From: Kibdelosporangium sp. MJ126-NF4
Lineage (GTDB): Bacteria > Actinomycetota > Actinomycetes > Mycobacteriales > Pseudonocardiaceae
DNA: 64,000 nucleotides
Direction of reading: 5' to 3'
NCBI RefSeq assembly: GCF_000826545.1
Contig: NZ_CDME01000008.1
Location: forward strand, 620,001 to 684,000
The notes under the pieces: generated by a model
Told to the model about the DNA's origin: nothing
The model's database searches: none
The model's input: the letters and a program-made list of their open reading frames with translations, nothing else
Program-made: the position numbers and the translations under genes
Shown: positions 25,808-34,873 of the stretch, piece by piece
Layout: each line of letters starts with the position of its first letter
How positions within the stretch are numbered: the stretch's first letter is position 1

Positions 25808-26439
25808 CCGCACGGGGAATCACCGCCGGGTACCACCCTCGGCGCCCGGTGATCACCGACGTCGACCTGACCATAGAGCCAGGAGCGACGATCGGCCTCG
25901 CCGGACCGAGCGGCAGCGGAAAGTCCACCTTGGCCAGAGTGCTGTCATTGCTGCACAAGCCGTTCAGCGGAACCGTCAGCATCGACGGAGCGGTGGTGAC
26001 CGGCTTCCGTCATGGCGCGCCACGACAGCACCGGATCCGGATCGGTGTGCTGTTCCAGCAACCCAGGCTGTCGGTCGACCCACGGCTGACGTTGCGCCAG
26101 GTGATCGCCGAACCGTCCCGCGCCAACAGCCACCCCACACGAGTCGACGAGCTGGCCGGACTGGTGGCGCTCACCGAGGACCTGCTGGGCCGACGAGCGC
26201 ACGAGGTCAGCGACGGCCAACTGCAACGCGCCTGCCTGGCACGTGCTTTGGCTCTGCGCCCGGCATATCTGGTGTGCGACGAGATGACGACCATGCTGGA
26301 CGCGTCCACAACCGCGGCACTGGTCGCGGTGATCCGCGACTACCAAAGCGAAACCGGGGCGGGTGTGCTCGCGATCTCCCACGACCTGCCCCTGCTGGAA
26401 CGCTGGACCGACACAGTAAAAACCCTCGTGAGTGTTTAG
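25801..26439 (+). CDS. ABC transporter ATP-binding protein (DppF/NikE type), short
   Basis: A 212-residue ATPase with Walker A GPSGSGKS, Q-loop GVLFQQP, signature VSDGQLQR (SDGQ in place of the usual SGGQ), Walker B YLVCDEMTTMLD and switch HD in AISHD. It lacks the C-terminal Cys cap of its partner and is shorter than most DppF proteins. The Walker B has DEMTTML rather than the usual DEPTSAL. These deviations suggest that one of the two ATP sites may be weak, as in asymmetric ABC dimers. Its last codons (KTLVSV) are encoded in the left arm of the downstream terminator. The start overlaps the previous gene by 7 bp. Confidence 0.9.
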   Translation: MLTARGITAGYHPRRPVITDVDLTIEPGATIGLAGPSGSGKSTLARVLSLLHKPFSGTVSIDGAVVTGFRHGAPRQHRIRIGVLFQQPRLSVDPRLTLRQVIAEPSRANSHPTRVDELAGLVALTEDLLGRRAHEVSDGQLQRACLARALALRPAYLVCDEMTTMLDASTTAALVAVIRDYQSETGAGVLAISHDLPLLERWTDTVKTLVSV

Positions 26440-26473
26440 TCCGGCTAGAACCGGCCGAAACACTCACGAGGGT
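26422..26473. terminator. Bidirectional Rho-independent terminator
   Basis: A perfect 16-bp stem, ACCCTCGTGAGTGTTT (26422-26437) with its complement at 26458-26473, has a 20-base loop containing a short CCGG/CCGG pair. Reading leftward, it is followed by TTTTT, which fits termination of guaB. Reading rightward it is followed by CTTTCTG. It lies between the convergent ABC operon and guaB and includes the last ATPase codons and stop. Confidence 0.88.
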
Positions 26474-26493
26474 CTTTCTGGGTCAGCAGCTGC

Positions 26494-28017
<1,524 letters not shown>

Positions 28018-28068
28018 TCAGGACGGTGACCCCCATCTTATCCGCCACACAGAGCCACCAAAGAGGCG

Positions 28069-31000
28069 TCACGGCTTCCAGTGGCGGGCACCACGCTGCA
28101 AACCGATCATTCCGGACACGAGCCGCATCTGCTCCACGTCCCGGATGTCGGCGTGCACGAGCCGGGGTGAGCAGATCAGCACGGCCAACGCCTGCGCACG
28201 CGACAGCGCCACGTTCAGCCGGTTGCGCGACAGCAGGAAATCCAGGCCGCGCGGCAGGTCCACCGCGGCCGACGACGTCATTGTGACGAGCACCACCGGA
28301 GCTTCCTGGCCCTGGAACTTGTCCACCGTGCCGACTCTGGCCTCGGTGAACCCGGCGTCGTCCAGTGCCCGGCGCACCACCCTGACCTGGAGGTTGTACG
28401 GCGCCACCACGAGGATGTCCGCGTCGGTCAACGGCCGCGAGCCCGAACCGTCGACCCAGGCACGGCCGACGAGCGACGTGACCGCGGCCACCACGGCCTC
28501 GGCCTCCTCCGGCGAGCTCGTGAGGTTGTGGCTGTGATCGACATAGTGCGCGTACAGGCCAGGCTCCATGCCCTCGACGCGCCTGCTCTCGGTGGTCGGG
28601 TGCGCGTGCAGCAGCCCCGCGTAGGACAGGCGGGACACCGGGTCGCACACGCCGGGGTGCATGCGCCTGGTCTGGTCCATGAAATAGCCGAGGTCCGGCG
28701 GGATCACGTCGGCGTCACCGAGCAGGTGCCCCAACGCGGACGCGTCCGCCCCGGCCGGGTGCGTGCCCTGCACGACCTGCGGAAGCTGCTGCGGATCGCC
28801 GAGCAGCACCAGGTTGCGGGTGCACGTGGACACGGCCAGCGCGTCGGCCAGCGCGAACTGCCCGGCCTCGTCGATGATCAGCACGTCGAAGCGTTGCTCT
28901 CGGATGGCGGCGTTGGCGAACGTCCACGCCGTGCCGCCGACCAGGTGCCCGCTGCCCTGGTCGGAACGCCAGCGCACCAAGGAGTTGTTGTCCTTGGGCT
29001 GGTCCCACTCGCAGTCCTTGGCAGGCATGCCCTTGGCGCGTTTCGCGCACGGAATCGGCACACCGAGGTCACGTCCGGCGGCCAGCGCGGAGCTGAGCAC
29101 GTTCTCCACGGCCTTGTGGCTGTTGGAGGTGACCGCGACCGACTTGCCCTTGCGGACCAGGTGCGCGATCAACCGCCCGGCCAGGTACGTCTTCCCGGCG
29201 CCGGGCGGCCCCTGCACGGCCAGCGTCGAGCCGTCCAGCGCGTCCACCGCGCGGATCACCGTGGCGACCAGGTCCTCGCCCTGCGGCAGGTCACCGCGGA
29301 TGGTCTGCGGCGGCAACCGGCGCAGCAGGTCGAGACCGGGGTGCGCGGGCAGCATCGGCAGGATCCCGACGACGCCCTCGGCCAGCGAGTACACCGCCTC
29401 GTCCTTGGGCTGCGGCTTCACCGGGTCGCCGGGCAGCACCGCGATCGGGACGTCACGCGAGGTCTCGTCCGGTTTCGAGCTTTCCTCCAGCGTGATCGTC
29501 TCGGCGCTCGACTCGACGACCTTCGCGTTGCGCGTCCAGTTCACCGGTGTCCCCGCATAGAGCACGCGGACCTGCTCGTTCGTGTCGAATGGGTGCGGCC
29601 GGTCGGGATCGCACCGGGCGTGCAGGAGGCGTTTGGCGTTGCGCACCCGGCCCTTGGGCTCAGTCCAGTCCTCGGCCCGCACGGACACCGGGACGGTGCA
29701 GGCAGTGTCGGATTCCAGGTCTGACAGCGGCGCGCCGACCTGGCGGAAGAAGTCCCACCACGCCGGGTTGGTCTCGCGTCGGTGATAGCCGACCGCGGCC
29801 GCCAGCAGGGCCCGTGCCTGCTCGTCCTCCGTTGCCTGCGCCGGGTCCTCGGGCAGGTCGGCCAGCAGCGGGTCGACCACGGCGGCGATCCGGGCCGCGC
29901 GTTCGGCCCGGCGCTCCGCGGCCTCGGCCTCGGCGGTCTCGTTGATCAGCACGTCGAGTTCCGACTCGTCCGGCCGGTGCGGCTCGATCCCGGCCTCGGC
30001 GCGGACCTGCAACAGGAACCGGTACAGCCGGTTCGTGGACACGCAGTCGTACTCGTTGTAGTCCTTGATCCCGTCGAGCACCGCCTCGGCTTCGCCGATG
30101 TCGTCGGCCGCCAGCAGCGTCAGGTACTCCTCGTACGCCTCGATGCTGGACACGGCGTTGACCACGTCACCGTCACGCTTGTCCGGCATGTACAGCGGTT
30201 CGAGGTACTTGATGGAATACGACCGCTGCGATACCCGGAGTCCTTTGCGCACCACGGCGTACAGGTCGACCAACGAGCCTGTCCGCAGGAGCGTGTCCAC
30301 GGTCTCCTCGCGAGTGCCGTGCAACGCCGCCAAGCGCTTGAGCGCGTTCACCTCGTAGGGCGCGTAGTGGTAGATGTGCGAGCCCGGGTGCGTGACTGTG
30401 CGCTCCAGCGCGAAGTCCACGAAATCCTCGAACGCGCGCTTCTCCTGCGCGCGGGTGTGCGCCCAGAACGGCCGGAACTCCTCCGTGCCCTCACCGGTGA
30501 CCGTCACCGCGCCGAACAGGTACTCCAATCCCTGGCCCGCCAACGCGAACGGGTCGCCTTCCATGTCGAAGAACACGTCACCGGCGCACGGCCGCGGCAA
30601 AGCGGCGAGCACTTCGGCCGACAGCACCTCGTAGGCCACCTTGCCGACCGGGTCGTCGGGGGTGCGGGAGTCGTCCTGGATGACCTGGATGGCGGCTTGC
30701 GAGCGCAGGCCGTGGAACGTGGTGGCCGACATGGTGGACGGCCGGTCCATGGCGGTCGCGTTGGCGAGGTCGTCAATGGTCGACATGCCCGCGGCGACGA
30801 GCTTGCGCCGCTGGTCAGCCCGAATGTTGGCGACCAGCGACAGGTCACGGTCGCCTTCCCGTCCGGACGCGCAGTGCGTGCTGAACTTGCACGTCGCGCA
30901 TGCGGCGCGCTCGTCCGCCCACAACTGCGCGGGAAGCTGCGCCGGTCGGGCCAGCCGCTCGGCCAGTCGTGCCCGCAGATCCTGCACCAGCGGCAGGAAA

Positions 31001-31536
31001 TCGCTGACACGGTAGGAATGCGTCGACCCGTCCCCCAGGACCAGGTGCATGTCCGGGCCTGTCGGATAGCCCGCCTCCCGCAGCGCGGCGGCGTACGTGG
31101 TCAGCTGCAGTACGGCTGACGGCTTGGCGTGCCGGGTGAGCTTGGTGTCGTGCGGCTCGTACCCGCCGTTGGCGTCCCGGATCAGGAAGTCCGCGCGTCC
31201 GTAGAACGAACCGTCGAAGAAGACCGCCTGGTAGATCACGGCCGCGCCGGACTCGATCGCCTGCCGGGTCTGCTCGGCGGCCCGCGCGAGCGCTTCCGGC
31301 TGCGGCGCGGGCAAATCGACCTTGACAACCTCGTGCCTGGCCTCCAGCCGCTCCAGCGTCGCCTGCTCGTGCGCCAGCCCATGCTTGGCGACCAGGAGGT
31401 TCTGCGGATCCTGCGGCTGCGGCGCGCCATCGACACGCATCGCCAGTGCGTGCTGGAGAACGCTGCGGTGCTCACATTCCAGCAGGTCGACAAGGTCTCC
31501 CGGAGAGATCACCAGACCAGTCGGAGTGACAAGCAC
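28069..31536 (-). CDS. RecB-like Fe-S nuclease fused to UPF1-type SF1 helicase (TM0106-like)
   Basis: A 1155-residue fusion. The N-terminal ~230 residues are a Cas4/AddB-like PD-(D/E)XK nuclease: candidate catalytic D116, D130 and K132 (EPHDTKL), with four Cys for a 4Fe-4S cluster at C21, C213, C216 and C222. Residues ~300-520 hold a DEDD-exonuclease-like region (VFFDMEGDPF, D324/E326). The C-terminal half is an SF1 helicase with Walker A GPPGAGKT near residue 780, Walker B LIIDEAGQ near 885, GDPQQLPQVV, a VDKFQGQE motif and RLNVALSRAQ. It probably processes DNA ends or RNA/DNA during repair; relatives are annotated only as putative nuclease-helicases. It stands alone downstream of the palindromic tract. 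Confidence 0.9.
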   Translation of the reverse strand: MLVTPTGLVISPGDLVDLLECEHRSVLQHALAMRVDGAPQPQDPQNLLVAKHGLAHEQATLERLEARHEVVKVDLPAPQPEALARAAEQTRQAIESGAAVIYQAVFFDGSFYGRADFLIRDANGGYEPHDTKLTRHAKPSAVLQLTTYAAALREAGYPTGPDMHLVLGDGSTHSYRVSDFLPLVQDLRARLAERLARPAQLPAQLWADERAACATCKFSTHCASGREGDRDLSLVANIRADQRRKLVAAGMSTIDDLANATAMDRPSTMSATTFHGLRSQAAIQVIQDDSRTPDDPVGKVAYEVLSAEVLAALPRPCAGDVFFDMEGDPFALAGQGLEYLFGAVTVTGEGTEEFRPFWAHTRAQEKRAFEDFVDFALERTVTHPGSHIYHYAPYEVNALKRLAALHGTREETVDTLLRTGSLVDLYAVVRKGLRVSQRSYSIKYLEPLYMPDKRDGDVVNAVSSIEAYEEYLTLLAADDIGEAEAVLDGIKDYNEYDCVSTNRLYRFLLQVRAEAGIEPHRPDESELDVLINETAEAEAAERRAERAARIAAVVDPLLADLPEDPAQATEDEQARALLAAAVGYHRRETNPAWWDFFRQVGAPLSDLESDTACTVPVSVRAEDWTEPKGRVRNAKRLLHARCDPDRPHPFDTNEQVRVLYAGTPVNWTRNAKVVESSAETITLEESSKPDETSRDVPIAVLPGDPVKPQPKDEAVYSLAEGVVGILPMLPAHPGLDLLRRLPPQTIRGDLPQGEDLVATVIRAVDALDGSTLAVQGPPGAGKTYLAGRLIAHLVRKGKSVAVTSNSHKAVENVLSSALAAGRDLGVPIPCAKRAKGMPAKDCEWDQPKDNNSLVRWRSDQGSGHLVGGTAWTFANAAIREQRFDVLIIDEAGQFALADALAVSTCTRNLVLLGDPQQLPQVVQGTHPAGADASALGHLLGDADVIPPDLGYFMDQTRRMHPGVCDPVSRLSYAGLLHAHPTTESRRVEGMEPGLYAHYVDHSHNLTSSPEEAEAVVAAVTSLVGRAWVDGSGSRPLTDADILVVAPYNLQVRVVRRALDDAGFTEARVGTVDKFQGQEAPVVLVTMTSSAAVDLPRGLDFLLSRNRLNVALSRAQALAVLICSPRLVHADIRDVEQMRLVSGMIGLQRGARHWKP

Positions 31537-31611
31537 CGACGCAGTATTACGCCATTAGTGGTCAAAACCCGGGAACATCGGCCCCGCGAGTCGCGCAGGA
31601 TCCCGACAAGT

Positions 31612-31653
31612 CGGGAGGTCGGCCGTGTGTAGCGGGAGGTCGGCCGTGTGTAG
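31612..31653. repeat. Two tandem copies of a 21-bp unit
   Basis: Two perfect head-to-tail copies (31612-31632, 31633-31653), each beginning CGGGAGGTCGG and ending GTGTGTAG. The CGGGAGGTCGG core recurs inside the large palindrome to the right, so the tandem copies belong to the same repeat family. Confidence 0.85.
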
Positions 31654-31713
31654 ATGGTGTGTGCAGGGCATGCGGCCTGCGCGCAAAGCGGAGGGGTGTG
31701 GTTCGTGCGCGCG

Positions 31714-32292
31714 AATGCGCAGGGGTGTGGTTCGTGGGGTGTCCCTCCCGTATGGCCTGGGCGTAGCCATACCACGGCGTGTCGGGAGGTCGGCCTACGA
31801 AACTGGCGTGCCCAGCGCGAGGCGATACCGACCTCCCGGCACGTCGTGGTTTCCTTTGGCAGGACATACGGGAGGGGCGCCCCGCGCCCCCCACTCGACC
31901 CGGGAAGTCACGTGGGTTGAGCGAACGGGCGTGAGAGACGAAGGGGTCTTTGTGTCCCCTCTTGGAGGCCTGCCCGCCGGCGAGGCATCTCTTTTTTCTT
32001 TTGCGACAAGAAAAAAGAAGGTCCTCGCCGGACGGCAGGCCGCCGAGAGGGAAACCAACCCGTGGTCTGTCCACCCGGTTGGCTGTGCTCACGTGATTTC
32101 CTGTGCCTGGAAAAAGAGGGCGTGGTCGGTTCCCTCCCGTATGACCTGCCGGAGGAAACCACGGCGTGCCGGGAGGTCGGTATCGCCTGCGCTGCGGGTC
32201 GGTTTGCGTAGGCCGACCTCCCGACACGCCGTGGTATGGCTGCGCCCAGGCCATACGGGAGGAAACCAACCACGAACCCCACCCATGCGCTA
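31714..32292. repeat. Giant ~580-bp imperfect palindrome, non-coding
   Basis: The left and right halves are imperfect reverse complements over about 290 bp per arm, symmetric about position 32003. The centre is CTTTTTTCTT (31991-32000) against AAGAAAAAAG (32008-32017), with a 7-base loop. Next outward, GGCGAGG pairs with CCTCGCC and GGCCTGCC with GGCAGGCC. In the outer arm, the 31745-31798 segment (CTCCCGTATGGCCTGGGC...) matches its complement at 32208-32261 with only a few mismatches. Each arm also contains the same ~48-bp unit in opposite orientations, so four related units alternate in direction. Open frames exist on both strands, but they encode mirror copies of one another and have no family similarity. 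No gene is called here. Confidence 0.88.
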
Positions 32293-32512
32293 TGCGCGCA
32301 AGGCCGCTTACGCGCAAGGCCGCTTGCGTGCGAGGCTTCTCGCTCACTCGCTCACTCGCTCACTCGCTCACTCGCTCGCGTGCAAGGCCTCTTGCTCACG
32401 CGTGCGCTTACGGGCGAGGCCTCTTGCCCGCTCGCGCGCACGCCGCTTGGCTGCTTGCCCGCAAGCCCTTCTGTCCGCTTGCCCTCTTGTGCTTGCTTTG
32501 GCGCGCAAAGGA
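32283..32512. repeat. Low-complexity tract with CGCTCACT x4 and GCAAGGCC-type repeats
   Basis: Immediately right of the palindrome, GCAAGGCC/GCTTGC-type elements recur about every 15-25 bases (for example near 32298, 32314, 32382 and 32416). In the middle, four exact tandem copies of CGCTCACT run from 32341 to 32372. The tract is not coding: open frames translate to repetitive Leu/Ala/Arg/Ser text. It ends at the terminator of the next leftward gene. Confidence 0.8.
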
Positions 32513-32514
32513 AA

Positions 32515-32543
32515 ACTCCCGGTGAGAAGGGTTCACCGGGAGT
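32515..32543 (-). terminator. Rho-independent terminator of the secreted-protein gene
   Basis: ACTCCCGGTGA (32515-32525) pairs with TCACCGGGAGT (32533-32543) in an 11-bp perfect stem with a 7-base loop. Reading leftward it is followed by TTTTCC. It lies 16 bp past the stop of the gene at 32560. Confidence 0.87.
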
Positions 32544-32559
32544 GGGGTGGTTGCGCTTG

Positions 32560-33099
32560 TCAGCGCAGGATGTCGCAGAACCCCGGCAGGGCCCGTGTGA
32601 TGTCGAAGCTGCCGTCCAGCAGTTCGCGGATCGGGTGCGGTCCGGCGGCGAACAGGATCTTGCCGGTCTGGCCGTCGAGCACGATCGGGCCCCGGTCGAC
32701 CAGGTGTTGCTCGCCGCGGCGCACGGTCACCGACGTGCCGGTGATGTAGATCCGCTGGCGTTGACCGGTTTCCGCGTCGAACGTGGACGTCTGCACGAAG
32801 TCGACCGGGCTGTCGGGCAAGGTCAGGCCGGTCACCGTGTTGCGGACGGTGTTGTCCTCGGTGACGTGCTGGACCAGTTTGACCCGGCGGCCCTTGTCGT
32901 CGAAGAAAGTCCAGTTCACCGAGTGCAGGTCGATGTTCCACTCGACGCCGTAGTCGCCGCAGGCGGCCGCGTCGGCCACCACGCGCTGCACGTCGGTCTC
33001 GGTTCTGGTTGGCGGTGTCCTGGACTGGTCCGCTGAGACAGAAGTGGCGGCGGTGACAAGGGCCACCGCCGCCAGCGCTGTGAGAAGTAAGCCCCGCAT
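32560..33099 (-). CDS. Secreted hypothetical protein
   Basis: A 179-residue exported protein. A signal peptide covers about residues 1-23 (LLLTALAAVALVTAATSVSA). Two Cys, in AACGDYG and near the end in GFCDIL, may form a disulfide. Strand-rich text with Asn/Thr-rich turns suggests a beta fold (VEWNIDLHSVNWTFFDDKGR). No family was recognised. It is the last gene of the leftward T7SS-associated run (18 bp after the previous gene), though it could be transcribed separately. It ends at a strong terminator. Confidence 0.75.
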   Translation of the reverse strand: MRGLLLTALAAVALVTAATSVSADQSRTPPTRTETDVQRVVADAAACGDYGVEWNIDLHSVNWTFFDDKGRRVKLVQHVTEDNTVRNTVTGLTLPDSPVDFVQTSTFDAETGQRQRIYITGTSVTVRRGEQHLVDRGPIVLDGQTGKILFAAGPHPIRELLDGSFDITRALPGFCDILR

Positions 33100-33117
33100 G
33101 GAAAACGAGGCTATCCG

Positions 33118-33858
33118 CTATGTCCAGACCTGCTGCGGGATCCGGTCGAGGATGTCGCACCGCAGGTCCAGCGCGGCTGAGAGCGGCCCCGGATCGCGGT
33201 GGTCGGGAACGATGTCACCGATCACCTCCAACTGCTGTCCGCGCAGCCAGAATCCCTGGAACGTGCGCGAGTCGGTCAGCAGGAAGTCGATCAGCTGCGG
33301 CGACAGCACATCCCGGGCGAACTGCTCGTTCTCCGCGGTCACCTGGTAGCGGGCATCGAACTCCTGGTGCCCGATCCGCAGGTCGCCCATGCCCAACGCG
33401 CCGCCGACGCTGCTTTGCAGCCTCGGCACCGACCGCACGTCCAGCGTCGGCCGCGGCGCCGGGGTCCGCACCCAGATCGCGTGTTCGTCATGCATGCTGC
33501 CTGGGCCGTTGATGTCCGTCGGATCCTTGATGTAGAACCGCGCGGAGAGGAACGGCCTGCCGCGGTGCTGTCCGGTGACCACCTCGTGCGCTCGCACGGC
33601 GCTCGGTTGCCGGTCGAAGCCGATCACCGTTGCGGACAGCGGGGCGTACTGCTGGACCTCGTCGAACACCTGGTTGTAGTTGTCCTCGCGCTCCTCGTAC
33701 CGCCAGCCGCGCCTGGGCGCTTCCTCGTTCAGGCGGTTGAGGACGCCTTCGACGGACTCCTTGTAGTCCTTGCGCAGCCAGATCATCATCCACGTCAGCA
33801 GGCCGCCGACCACGATGAGCCCACCGACGACGATCGCGATGATCGCTGGCCCGCTCAA
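33118..33858 (-). CDS. Membrane-anchored hypothetical protein of the T7SS-linked operon
   Basis: A 246-residue protein with one N-terminal membrane helix (IIAIVVGGLIVVGGLLTWMMI) and a ~220-residue soluble domain with no catalytic motif. The domain contains RGWRYEEREDNYNQVFDEVQ and ends with LDLRCDILDRIPQQVW. The start overlaps the YbaB-like gene by 4 bp (ATGA, 33855-33858). It is probably an inner-membrane or periplasm-facing accessory protein of the operon; function unknown. Confidence 0.72.
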   Translation of the reverse strand: MSGPAIIAIVVGGLIVVGGLLTWMMIWLRKDYKESVEGVLNRLNEEAPRRGWRYEEREDNYNQVFDEVQQYAPLSATVIGFDRQPSAVRAHEVVTGQHRGRPFLSARFYIKDPTDINGPGSMHDEHAIWVRTPAPRPTLDVRSVPRLQSSVGGALGMGDLRIGHQEFDARYQVTAENEQFARDVLSPQLIDFLLTDSRTFQGFWLRGQQLEVIGDIVPDHRDPGPLSAALDLRCDILDRIPQQVWT

Positions 33859-34340
33859 CGGCGCATGCCCTGGTAGATGTCGAAACCGTCCTCATGGTCG
33901 TCGTATCCGGGCCGGGTCGACGCGGGCGCCTGCCGCAGCACCTGCACCCCGGGATCGGGCGTCGGCTTGTCACCGAACGTCCGCTCCTCCTCCGACAACA
34001 CCCGGTCAAGGAGTTCCGACCCGCCCAGCCCGCGTCGGACCACCTCGGCCTGCGACCGTGCCGCGTCCGCCTGCGCCCTGGCGATGGTGTGCATCACCGT
34101 CTTGGACAACAGGTCGGGCGTCGCGGTCTTGAACGAGTCGGTGAACGTGATCGACTGGACCGAACCACCGGCACCGGCCACGACCGTCACCATGCCGTCC
34201 GGTGACGTCGCCGTTCCGTCGACCGTCTTCAGTTCCTCGGCCATCTGCTGGTACGCCTCGGCGCGCTGCCGGTTGTCGGCGGCGGCCTGGTCGATCGCCT
34301 GGATCCGCTGCGCGAGGCGTTGCGACCACTCCTCGCTCAT
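33855..34340 (-). CDS. YbaB/EbfC-like protein
   Basis: A 161-residue protein with a YbaB/EbfC-type fold: an N-terminal helix (RLAQRIQAIDQAAADNRQRA), a central strand-rich segment (TATSPDGMVTVVAGAGGSVQ) and a long amphipathic C-terminal helix up to about residue 110, then an acidic Pro-rich tail. Single-domain YbaB proteins bind nucleoid DNA, but variants with tails recur next to ESX-type genes in actinobacteria with unknown roles. Start and stop overlap both neighbours by 4 bp, so it is cotranslated within the operon. Confidence 0.8.
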   Translation of the reverse strand: MSEEWSQRLAQRIQAIDQAAADNRQRAEAYQQMAEELKTVDGTATSPDGMVTVVAGAGGSVQSITFTDSFKTATPDLLSKTVMHTIARAQADAARSQAEVVRRGLGGSELLDRVLSEEERTFGDKPTPDPGVQVLRQAPASTRPGYDDHEDGFDIYQGMRR

Positions 34341-34849
34341 CGGTACCCCCCGCTGGTGTTCTGTGCCCGCTGGTCCGGCCGGACAGTGCCGATGAACTGC
34401 TGGAAGTCGCTGATCACGCGCTCGAACTCGTCGGAGTCCGCCGTCAGCACGAGGTGCAGCACAGCCTGCTGCTCCGGGTTGCGCACGTCCTGCATGCCGA
34501 GGAAGACCTGGAGCTGGGCGACGTCCATCTGCCTGCCGTTGGCCACGATCAGCATCCGGATCGCCTGGGTCAGCCCCGGGTTGTCCGCCGTGCCGACCTC
34601 GCTGCGTTTGCCCACCTTCATCTGCGCGACCTCGGTCTGCAGCTTGGCGATTGCCTCGTCGGCGATCTGGCCGAGCGGCACGTCCGGCCTGACCTCGCCG
34701 GAGATCGTGATGTTCGACGTGAACCCGTTGACGGCCGGTGGTTTCAGCGCGACGAACGCGACGTTGGGCGAACCGACCTCATCCGGCGGGGCGGCCCGCC
34801 AGCCGTCCGGCAGCGAGAACTCGATCGGCACCGGGATCGTGGTTGCCAT
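34337..34849 (-). CDS. LpqN/DcrB-like domain protein, no signal peptide
   Basis: A 170-residue soluble protein resembling the LpqN/DcrB (PsbP-like) fold: an early FSLPDGWRAAPPDE, central strands with FVALKPPAVNGFTSNITISG, and a C-terminal VLTADSDEFERVISDFQQFI helix. In relatives this fold is often a lipoprotein; here there is no signal peptide or lipobox, so it is cytoplasmic or leaves by another route. It overlaps the next gene by 4 bp. It is probably an accessory or chaperone of the linked T7SS substrates; this is inference. Confidence 0.7.
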   Translation of the reverse strand: MATTIPVPIEFSLPDGWRAAPPDEVGSPNVAFVALKPPAVNGFTSNITISGEVRPDVPLGQIADEAIAKLQTEVAQMKVGKRSEVGTADNPGLTQAIRMLIVANGRQMDVAQLQVFLGMQDVRNPEQQAVLHLVLTADSDEFERVISDFQQFIGTVRPDQRAQNTSGGYR

Positions 34850-34873
34850 ACCGTTGAATCTCCATCCGTTCTA

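Noticed and set aside
32341..32372. Tandem CGCTCACT as a CRISPR array
   Set aside because: The unit is 8 bp with no spacers and no cas genes nearby.
31562..32749. Long open frames on both strands through the repeat tract
   Set aside because: They encode mirror-image, repetitive peptides because of the palindrome, with no start context or family similarity.
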